In this document: positions 5,638 through 11,270 of the stretch, piece after piece
Layout of the letters: each line of letters begins with the position of its first letter
Numbering within the stretch: the first letter of the stretch is position 1
Source of the DNA: Ruminococcus sp.
GTDB taxonomy: Bacteria > Bacillota > Clostridia > Oscillospirales > Ruminococcaceae
Direction of reading: 5' to 3'
DNA length: 11,270 nucleotides
NCBI GenBank assembly: GCA_024697705.1
Contig: JAILFF010000065.1
Location: forward strand, 1 to 11,270
Made by a program: the position numbers and the translations under genes
Notes under the pieces: generated by a model
What the model was told of the DNA's origin: nothing
Database searches by the model: none
The model's input: only the letters and a program-made list of their open reading frames with translations

Positions 5638-8439
5638 ATGAACAGCAAAAATATCATATTCCACGTAACGAAAAAATACATGAAGCTAAACCGCCGCAGG
5701 ACCGCGATAACCTTCATAGGCATCGTATTCATGGTGATGCTCATGACCTGCGTTTTCGCGGGGAAAGCGACCGTTATGAAATACCTGCAAAAAGTAGCCG
5801 CGCTCGATAAGGGCAGCTGGCACATGATAGTTTACGATCTGACCCCCGAACAGGCTGAGAACGTCCGTTCGCTCGACGAGGTGGAGACTGCGGGCTTATC
5901 CGAACAGCTCGGCGTGATCGAATTCCCGCAGAGCGGAGATAAGGAATACAAGCCTTTCCTGAACGTCAAGGCATATTCCCCCGAGAGCTTCCAAATGACG
6001 AATATCACGCTCAAAGAGGGTCGCCTTCCCGAAAACGCAAACGAGATCATAATAAGCGATTCGGCAATTGCTGACGGCTCTTCCGTAAAGCTCGGCGATA
6101 CGATCTCGGGCGAATACTTCACAAGGTCCATCACAAGCAAAAAAAGCGGCGACGGCTTTACGAGCTTTCCTTTTTTCAATGTCGAACTGCCCTACGGCGG
6201 CACGGTCGAGGTCTCAAACGACTTTCTGCCTTACTTTGAAAACGAGGACTATACCGAGAATAGAATTATGAGCGGCAGAACAGGAGAATACACCGTGGTC
6301 GGCATAATGAACGCTCCGGGCTTTGAAAAAACATCGGGCGCCTGCTATTCGGCGCTCTGCGGAATGGACGAGCTTGCCGCCTCGGACAAAGTAAATATGA
6401 TGCTCACGTTCGACCTTGATAAGATAGATTTCATCTATGAATTCAGAGAAGATCTGAAAAGAATGATCGGCGGCGACGTCATCGGCGAGACAAACGAGCT
6501 TGTTCTCACGTTTGCGGAAAAAGGCAGCGATTCCTCGATAAACGGGCTGACTATTTTCGTCGAGATATTCTTCACGGTGCTTATCATGGCGGCTTCGGTG
6601 GTGCTGATCTATAACGTGTTCAATATGTCGTTTGCCGAGAGAACGAAATATCTCGGTATGCTTTCCTCCGTGGGAGCAACGGGCAGACAGAAGCGTCAGA
6701 GCATCTATTACGAATGTTTTGCGCTGCTTATCCCTGCGCTGCCCGTCGGCATACTCGCGGGACTGGGCGTGATAACGGGCGGCATGAAGCTCATCAAGCC
6801 CAATCTCGACAAGCTTATCGGCGTGCTGAAATACGGCGTAAAGACCGATATTCCCGTAAGCCTTAAACTCGGGCTGACAGAGCTTTGTCTGATAATCGGT
6901 ATGTGCGTTGTCACCGTAATGATCTCGGCGCTTATCCCCGCGATAAAGATAAGCAAGATAGGTCCCGTAGAAAGTATTCGCGGCAATACGGAGAAGTCGA
7001 AGAAAAAGAAAAAGCGCTATGCGACGAGAAAGAGCCTGCTTGAAAAAGGCAAGCCCGAAATGCTCCTTGCCGTGAACGGCACGACCCGCTCGAAGCACCT
7101 GACAAGAAGCATCGTCCGCAGCGTGGCGGCATTTGCGGTGCTCGTTATGGTTACGCTCTACGGGGCGAAGTCGGTAATAGCCCTGCTCGACATCATGACC
7201 GGCGAAAGCGGCTGGGATTATGTACCCGAAGATTATTCATACTACCTCGCATACAACAAGGACGACGAGCAGACCGAAAAGCTGATAAACGATGTGCTCG
7301 AAAACAGCGCAGTCACAAAGAAAAAAGAGATAGACTATACAAGTGTCAGAATATCCGCGGACAGTCTTTCGGGTGAATTTATGGACGCCTACAAGGAGAT
7401 GTTCTTCCGTTATGCCGACAACACGGAAGCGGACTGGGAAGAGCATATCGAGAGAGAGCTCGGCAGGACCTTCGGGATAAACGTCATCGCGGTAGACGAC
7501 GAGGAATTTGCCTATCTCGCAAAGAACGGCGATGCGGATATGTCCATAGCCGAAAATCCCGATGAACCCTCAGTACTCGTTTACGAAAACACCACCCTTT
7601 CGACCGACTATTACGGTCTCGGAAACGATCTTATCGGTTACAGGTGCATCGAGGTCAATAATTCCTTTTCATCGCAGAAGGGCGGAGAGCTGCTCGTTGA
7701 CAACGGCAGCCTTAAGCCCGAATACCTCGTCAACTTTTCCATAAAGGTCGCAGGCACCGTGAACAAGGACACCATTGCGGAAAGATTCAAGATATTTGCC
7801 GATACGCCTTACATCTTCGTCAACAGAAGTGCCTTAAAGCTGATAAACGAAAATAACGGCGACCATACGTTAGCAACCGTATTATTCAGAGCCGACAACG
7901 ACGCAAACGGCGCGTTCATCAAGCAGCTTTCCGACCTCTGCGAGCAGAGTGTGAATACGGGCAGCGAATTTGTCATGGGCGACTACGCCGACCGCAATCA
8001 GGGCATGAACATCAAGCAGGTCATTGCCGCGATAATAAAAATACTCGCCTACTGCTTCACGGCGCTGATATCCGCGGTATGCTTACTCAACCTTTACAAT
8101 TCGATAAGGGGCAGAGCGGCGGAGCGCACGAGGGAAACGGCTGTCCTTCGCTCGGTAGGCATGACGGACAAGCAGCTTACAAAAATGCGCGATCTTGAGA
8201 ATCTGATGCTTTTAGGCAGAGGTCTTTGCGCAGCAGCCGTGATATGTGCGGGGCTGATATTCGTCATGTACCGTGCGATGACGGGCTATTTCGGGCGAGT
8301 TGAGCTGCCCGTGCCGTGGGTGCTTTCGATAGGCATTGCGGCGGCGATCTGTGCGGCGTCGTCGATAATCACAAGGATATGCGGCAGCAGTGCGGACAAA
8401 TCCGACATTATCGAAAAGATAAGGCGAGAAACGGTATGA
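5638..8439 (+). CDS. FtsX-domain ABC transporter permease, duplicated architecture with two extracytoplasmic domains
   Basis: This 933-residue inner-membrane partner of the ATPase starts at ATG behind GGAG (5625-5628). Predicted layout: helix 1 at about 23-41, outside domain at about 43-300, helices 2-4 at about 302-328, 359-381 and 410-436, a lysine-rich cytoplasmic link (452-460), helix 5 at about 493-516, a second outside domain at about 517-790, and helices 6-8 at about 793-820, 857-879 and 892-914. Both halves carry the FtsX coupling-helix motif after their second helix: ERTKYLGMLSSVGATGRQ (333-350 region) and ERTRETAVLRSVGMTDKQ (829-846). This is one helix plus domain plus three helices, twice. 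It differs from BceB, which has ten helices and one large domain in about 650 residues. It likely expels or detaches envelope-active compounds and, given the kinase nearby, may also sense them. The substrate cannot be read from sequence. Confidence 0.92.
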   Translation: MNSKNIIFHVTKKYMKLNRRRTAITFIGIVFMVMLMTCVFAGKATVMKYLQKVAALDKGSWHMIVYDLTPEQAENVRSLDEVETAGLSEQLGVIEFPQSGDKEYKPFLNVKAYSPESFQMTNITLKEGRLPENANEIIISDSAIADGSSVKLGDTISGEYFTRSITSKKSGDGFTSFPFFNVELPYGGTVEVSNDFLPYFENEDYTENRIMSGRTGEYTVVGIMNAPGFEKTSGACYSALCGMDELAASDKVNMMLTFDLDKIDFIYEFREDLKRMIGGDVIGETNELVLTFAEKGSDSSINGLTIFVEIFFTVLIMAASVVLIYNVFNMSFAERTKYLGMLSSVGATGRQKRQSIYYECFALLIPALPVGILAGLGVITGGMKLIKPNLDKLIGVLKYGVKTDIPVSLKLGLTELCLIIGMCVVTVMISALIPAIKISKIGPVESIRGNTEKSKKKKKRYATRKSLLEKGKPEMLLAVNGTTRSKHLTRSIVRSVAAFAVLVMVTLYGAKSVIALLDIMTGESGWDYVPEDYSYYLAYNKDDEQTEKLINDVLENSAVTKKKEIDYTSVRISADSLSGEFMDAYKEMFFRYADNTEADWEEHIERELGRTFGINVIAVDDEEFAYLAKNGDADMSIAENPDEPSVLVYENTTLSTDYYGLGNDLIGYRCIEVNNSFSSQKGGELLVDNGSLKPEYLVNFSIKVAGTVNKDTIAERFKIFADTPYIFVNRSALKLINENNGDHTLATVLFRADNDANGAFIKQLSDLCEQSVNTGSEFVMGDYADRNQGMNIKQVIAAIIKILAYCFTALISAVCLLNLYNSIRGRAAERTRETAVLRSVGMTDKQLTKMRDLENLMLLGRGLCAAAVICAGLIFVMYRAMTGYFGRVELPVPWVLSIGIAAAICAASSIITRICGSSADKSDIIEKIRRETV

Positions 8440-8443
8440 ATCA

Positions 8444-8472
8444 TTGACAAAGAATATAATAAAGTGTATAAT
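8444..8472 (+). promoter_or_regulatory. Perfect-consensus promoter of the two-component operon
   Basis: TTGACA (8444-8449) and TATAAT (8467-8472) match the sigma-A consensus at all twelve positions with the ideal 17-bp spacer. It begins 4 nt after the permease stop. The start site is predicted near 8479. This gives the regulator and kinase expression independent of the transporter promoter. Confidence 0.85.
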
Positions 8473-8506
8473 AAAAGACAATAAAAAGCGCAAAGCAGCA
8501 AACACC

Positions 8507-8580
8507 GCAAAGTAATGGCAAACCAAAACCCTTCCTAAGACTTTTGGTTTGCCCTCACTTTGCTTTAATCTTTTATATTT
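8507..8580 (+). promoter_or_regulatory. Long leader hairpin upstream of the response regulator (repeat copy B)
   Basis: GGCAAACCAAAA (8517-8528) pairs perfectly with TTTTGGTTTGCC (8542-8553). Outside a 3x3 internal loop, GCAAAGT (8507-8513) pairs with ACTTTGC (8556-8562). A T-rich tail follows (about 8563-8580), directly before the ribosome binding site GGAG at 8582. The structure lies within the transcript, so it could act as a partial terminator, an attenuator or a stabiliser. One arm plus loop (8532-8554) is an exact inverted copy of 846-868, so the hairpin is also part of a repeat family. Confidence 0.65.
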
Positions 8581-8593
8581 TGGAGATGACCAC

Positions 8594-9259
8594 ATGAAAA
8601 TACTTCTCGTCGAAGATGACCCTATCATACAAGAAGGTCTCCGCCTCGCACTCGATTCCGAAGGCTGCTCCCTTAAAGCCGCTTCTTCCGTCGCAGAGGC
8701 GAAAAACGTGCTTAATGAGGATTACGATATCTGTATCCTCGATGTGATGCTCCCCGACGGCACGGGCTACGATATCTGCGCGGAAATACGCAAGACCCGC
8801 GATACGCCTATCATCTTCCTTACCGCCTGCGACGACGAACTGCATACCGTCCTCGCACTCGAACAGGGCGCGGACGACTATATCTCAAAGCCCTTCCGTA
8901 TGCGCGAACTGATGGCACGGATAAAAGCCATTCTCCGACGCACGGGCGGCAAGACCGAGACCGCAAGCGAGATAGTCAGGGTCGGCTCGAACGACGTCAA
9001 TATCCGCTCGGGCAAGGTGTTTCGCGGCGGCACGGAGGTCATTCTCACCGCGATGGAATATAAGCTGCTGCTGATCTTCATAAACAACCGCGGCACCGTG
9101 CTGTCAAGGCAGCAGATACTTCACAATATATGGGACGTCGCGGGGGATTTCGTTACCGATAACACGCTCACCGTCTACGTAAAGCGCCTGCGCGAAAAGC
9201 TCGGCGACGGCGAGGACGTTATTCAGACCGTGCGCGGACTCGGCTACCGACTTGTGTGA
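8594..9259 (+). CDS. OmpR/PhoB-family response regulator (BceR-like)
   Basis: This 221-residue DNA-binding regulator is the phosphate acceptor of the kinase encoded 3 nt downstream. The receiver domain (about 1-118) has the acidic pocket E7/D8/D9, phospho-acceptor D50 in CILDVMLPDG, T77 in IIFLTA and K99 in DDYISKPF. The winged-helix domain (about 127-221) ends with LTAMEYKLLLIF, DNTLTVYVKRLREKLGD and the usual terminal TVRGLGYRLV. The start at 8594 is preferred over an upstream in-frame Met at 8549. That Met lies in the leader hairpin and lacks a ribosome binding site, whereas GGAG (8582-8585) sits 8 nt before 8594 and the protein then begins with the standard MKILLVEDD. Its likely target is the dyad at 4692-4707 before the transporter. 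That link is inferred from site type and gene neighbourhood. Confidence 0.95.
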   Translation: MKILLVEDDPIIQEGLRLALDSEGCSLKAASSVAEAKNVLNEDYDICILDVMLPDGTGYDICAEIRKTRDTPIIFLTACDDELHTVLALEQGADDYISKPFRMRELMARIKAILRRTGGKTETASEIVRVGSNDVNIRSGKVFRGGTEVILTAMEYKLLLIFINNRGTVLSRQQILHNIWDVAGDFVTDNTLTVYVKRLREKLGDGEDVIQTVRGLGYRLV

Positions 9260-9262
9260 CGC

Positions 9263-10237
9263 ATGAAGCTGCATATCAAACTTATCATCGCGGCGGCGGC
9301 ACTGATACTATGCGCTGTACTGCATCGACCGCTCCCCTGCTGCGTTATCGCGGGGGCGTTCGCGTCGTTTCTGCTGGCGGAAAATATCATCTCCGAACGG
9401 ATACGGAACCGCCGCCTGAACAGCCTTATCGACTACATAACGAAGGTGCAGGACGACCTTTCGCTCGCGGCTCCCGAATGTTCCGACGAGGGGCTGCCCG
9501 GCATACTGCAAAGCGAGATATACAAGGTCGTGGCGCTGCTGAGGGAACAGTATTCGGGCGAGAAAAAGCAAAAGGAATACATGGCGGATATGCTCTCGGA
9601 TATCTCGCATCAGGTGAAGACCCCCCTCACCGCGATACAGCTTATGACCGAACTGCTCGAACAGCCCGGGCTCGACGAGGAAAAACGCCTGCAATACGCC
9701 GAGAGGATAGATTCGCAGGTGGCGCGGATAACGTGGCTGATACGCAATCTGCTGGCGCTCTCGCAGCTTGAGGCGGGTATGCTGAAAATGAAGATCAGCC
9801 CCGTGCAGCTTCGGGAGCTTACGGAGGATATAAGCGGTTCGCTCGACATCATGGCGGAGCTTAAAGGCGTGGCTCTCGTTACGGAGATACCCGATATCGC
9901 CATCGAAGCCGACCGCCACTGGCTTCGCGAAGCGCTCATGAACATCATAAAAAACTGCATCGAGCATACCGGCGAGGGCGGACACGTCATCGTTAAGGCG
10001 CAGCAGAACAACATCTTCACCGAAATAACCATCGAGGACAACGGCAGCGGCATTAGCGAAGCCGACCTTCCGCACATCTTCGAGCGTTTTTACAAAGCCG
10101 AAAACGCTTCGGCGCAGAGCGTCGGCATAGGGCTTGCGCTCGCCAAGCAGATAATCGGCGGACACGGCGGCATTATCGACGCCGCAAGCACAAAGGGCGA
10201 AGGAACGCGCTTCACGATAAAAATATACAGCAGATAA
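9263..10237 (+). CDS. Intramembrane-sensing histidine kinase (BceS-like)
   Basis: This 324-residue kinase has two closely spaced hydrophobic helices (about 6-20 and 25-40) joined by only about four residues (HRPL), so it has no extracellular sensor domain. It then has a coiled linker (about 45-105), the H-box DISHQVKTPLTAI with phospho-acceptor H116, N-box NIIKNCIEHT (227-236), G1 DNGSG (259-263), F-box IFERFY (272-277) and G2 VGIGLALAK (287-295). Size and topology fit the intramembrane kinases that sense through a partner ABC permease. It starts 3 nt after the regulator stop with no clear ribosome binding site, so translation is probably coupled. A strong terminator follows. The kinase call is firm; the permease at 5638 as partner is inferred from proximity. 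Confidence 0.94.
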   Translation: MKLHIKLIIAAAALILCAVLHRPLPCCVIAGAFASFLLAENIISERIRNRRLNSLIDYITKVQDDLSLAAPECSDEGLPGILQSEIYKVVALLREQYSGEKKQKEYMADMLSDISHQVKTPLTAIQLMTELLEQPGLDEEKRLQYAERIDSQVARITWLIRNLLALSQLEAGMLKMKISPVQLRELTEDISGSLDIMAELKGVALVTEIPDIAIEADRHWLREALMNIIKNCIEHTGEGGHVIVKAQQNNIFTEITIEDNGSGISEADLPHIFERFYKAENASAQSVGIGLALAKQIIGGHGGIIDAASTKGEGTRFTIKIYSR

Positions 10238-10250
10238 AAACGAAATACGC

Positions 10251-10287
10251 AGAGTCTGCCCGACGAAAATCGGGCGGGCTCTTTTTC
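10251..10287 (+). terminator. Intrinsic terminator of the two-component operon
   Basis: AGAGTCTGCCCGA (10251-10263) pairs with TCGGGCGGGCTCT (10270-10282), a 13-bp GC-rich stem with two G-U pairs and a 6-nt loop, followed by a run of T (10282-10286). The downstream MITE has apparently inserted at the end of this T-tract and left it working. Confidence 0.9.
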
Positions 10288-10290
10288 TAT

Positions 10291-10519
10291 CTATAAATGA
10301 GCATTTAAACAGTTAATAGTGAAGAGTGAATAGTGAATAGTTATGGAGTTCGCTTCGCTCACATATTATGCGGAGGCTTCGCCCCGCAGATAATGGTTGC
10401 AGTTCAAAGGTAAGTTATTTAGTGCAGAGCGAAGCTTCTGCATAATCGCCGCATAGCGGCTCCTTAACTATTCACTATTCACTCTTAACTATTCACTATA
10501 TACAAATGCTCATTTATAG
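10291..10519. mobile_element. MITE-like element with 16-bp perfect terminal inverted repeats and 7-bp target duplication
   Basis: CTATAAATGAGCATTT (10291-10306) is exactly reverse-complemented at 10504-10519. TTTCTAT occurs directly outside both ends (10284-10290 and 10520-10526), as expected for a target-site duplication. Inside is a second inverted pair of 21 identical bases (10323-10343 and 10465-10485) made of GTGAATAGT units, then hairpins such as GCGGAGGCTTCGCCCCGC and GCCGCATAGCGGC. At 229 bp it has no coding capacity, so it would need a transposase supplied in trans. The interior shares a sub-repeat with 5471-5617. Confidence 0.75.
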
Positions 10520-10536
10520 TTTCTATGTATTTTTCC

Positions 10537-10565
10537 GAATAATCCCGAGATCGCGGGAGATAATA
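10537..10565 (+). promoter_or_regulatory. Possible sigma-G (forespore) promoter of ypeB
   Basis: GAATA (10537-10541) and GATAATA (10559-10565), 17 bases apart, fit the sigma-G patterns GHATR and CATNNTA with one mismatch. In Bacillus subtilis ypeB is expressed in the forespore under sigma-G, which supports the reading. The spacer holds an imperfect palindrome, TCCCGAGATCGCGGGA (10543-10558), that could be an operator. Confidence 0.4.
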
Positions 10566-10606
10566 CAAGCAGATCATGAAATAAAATATCGGGAGGATAA
10601 AAAGAT

Positions 10607-11270
10607 ATGAAACTAAAGCGAAGAACAATGATACGGCTGATCTCGTTTCTGACGGCGGCGATAGCGCTGCTTTTTGCGCGGAATTTTCTTCTTACGGAAA
10701 GCAACAAGCGGAACACCGTGCTTATACGGAACAGCTATGCACGGGCGCTCGAAGACCTCGCGGCTTCGGCGGACAATATCAGCATCACGATAGAAAAGCA
10801 GCTCTGCTCGGGGACGAGCAAGCAGCAGGCTATTTTGGCAAACAAGCTTTTCAACGAAGCGTCGAACGCAAAGCAGGCTATCTCGCGGCTGCCGATGAAG
10901 GATATATCTCTCGAAAACACATACAAGTATCTCTCGCAGGTGGGAAATTATGCGGTCTCCATCGCGGAGAAAACTCCCGACGACAGTCTTTCTCAAAAAG
11001 ACTATGACAATCTGAAACAGCTCCGCAGCTACGCCGAGCAGCTCGCCGATACTTTGTGGGAGCTTGAAAGAGCCGTTTCGAGCGGAGAGATAGACATTTA
11101 CTCGGTTTCGGATAATTATACCAAAGCAAAAGTTCCCGCCATCACCGAGGGCTTTACGGAATTCGAGGAGGGCTTCACCTCATATCCCACGCTTATCTAC
11201 GACGGTCCCTTCTCCGACCACATCATGGAAAAGACTCCCGAAATGACCAAGCACGAGGAAGAGATCGACA
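10607..11270 (+). CDS. ypeB: Spore germination protein YpeB (3' end outside window)
   Basis: The frame opens at ATG 10607 behind GGGAGG (10591-10596) and stays open to the right edge, giving 221 visible residues. A basic N-terminus and one membrane segment (about 9-28) lead into a helical region, with YARALEDLAASADNISITIEKQL matching the conserved YpeB N-terminal part, and the signature LIYDGPFSDHI near 198-208. YpeB is a forespore inner-membrane protein that stabilises the cortex-lytic enzyme SleB until germination. Full-length YpeB is about 450 residues, so the C-terminal PepSY-type repeats are outside the window. No sleB lies upstream, unlike the common sleB-ypeB order. It could be downstream or elsewhere. 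The upstream neighbour is the MITE and, beyond it, an unrelated kinase operon with its own terminator, so ypeB is probably transcribed on its own. Confidence 0.88.
   Translation, partial: MKLKRRTMIRLISFLTAAIALLFARNFLLTESNKRNTVLIRNSYARALEDLAASADNISITIEKQLCSGTSKQQAILANKLFNEASNAKQAISRLPMKDISLENTYKYLSQVGNYAVSIAEKTPDDSLSQKDYDNLKQLRSYAEQLADTLWELERAVSSGEIDIYSVSDNYTKAKVPAITEGFTEFEEGFTSYPTLIYDGPFSDHIMEKTPEMTKHEEEID

Noticed and set aside
5493..5810. Open frame of 105 codons between ATPase and permease
   Set aside because: It consists of repeat sequence and then an out-of-frame read of the permease start.
6214..7098. Minus-strand open frame of 294 codons
   Set aside because: It lies antisense to the FtsX permease, shows no recognisable motifs, and the + strand frame has clear domains.
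5638..8439. Naming the permease bceB
   Set aside because: Length (933 residues) and the repeated layout with two outside domains do not fit BceB, so only the FtsX family is assigned.
8549..8593. Upstream Met as start of the response regulator
   Set aside because: It lies in the leader hairpin without a ribosome binding site. The added residues are not receiver-like, and ATG 8594 gives the canonical N-terminus.
9256..9771. Open frame of 171 codons overlapping the kinase start
   Set aside because: Its Arg/Gly-rich translation is a frame shadow of the kinase gene at 9263-10237.
9308..10165. Minus-strand open frame of 285 codons
   Set aside because: It is antisense to the kinase and lacks motifs.
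10291..10519. CRISPR array from the iterated GTGAATAGT units
   Set aside because: The units are short, tandem and inverted, without unique spacers of constant length, and no cas genes are present.

Overview
The window looks like chromosome from a Ruminococcus-type bacterium (Oscillospiraceae/Ruminococcaceae, anaerobic Firmicutes of gut or rumen). The reasons are a secreted GH9-CBM3c cellulase, clostridial sigma-A promoters and ribosome binding sites, an ABC transporter with its two-component system, a ypeB spore-germination gene, and non-coding interspersed repeats in most of the gaps. The taxonomic call is an inference. All seven recognised genes are on the + strand. The first and last run off the window edges.

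Layout: (1) 1-812 is the 3' part of a sensor histidine kinase. (2) 813-1475 is a 660-bp non-coding gap. Its left half is packed with hairpins and repeats. Its right half holds a strong promoter (TTGACA-N17-TAATAT), a palindromic LacI/CcpA-type operator and a leader stem-loop. (3) 1476-4580 encodes a 1034-residue secreted cellulase (signal peptide, GH9 with an internal insertion, CBM3c-like module, two FN3-like repeats, no dockerin), followed by a terminator. (4) 4690-8439 is an ABC transporter unit. It has a BceR-type operator and a promoter with a good -10 but poor -35, then an ATPase, a 170-bp repeat-bearing gap, and a 933-residue permease with two FtsX domains and two large outside domains. 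(5) 8444-10287 is a two-component operon: a perfect-consensus promoter, a hairpin leader that shares a repeat with 846-868, an OmpR-family regulator, a BceS-like kinase with almost no outside loop, and a strong terminator. (6) 10291-10519 is a MITE-like element with 16-bp perfect terminal inverted repeats and an apparent 7-bp target duplication. (7) 10607 to the end is the 5' two thirds of ypeB, behind a possible sigma-G promoter.

How the parts may work together: the kinase has almost no external sensor, so by analogy with Bce systems it probably senses through the permease. The regulator would then activate the ATPase promoter through the TGACA-N4-TGTCA dyad, giving a self-inducing response to a cell-envelope-active compound. 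The regulator and kinase have their own promoter, so sensing components would be present before induction. The cellulase appears to be separately controlled by carbon status. The most notable observations are the intact MITE with its target duplication, the repeat inserted inside the transporter operon, the BceR-like site paired with a permease that is not BceB-shaped, and the tandem C-terminal modules of the cellulase.
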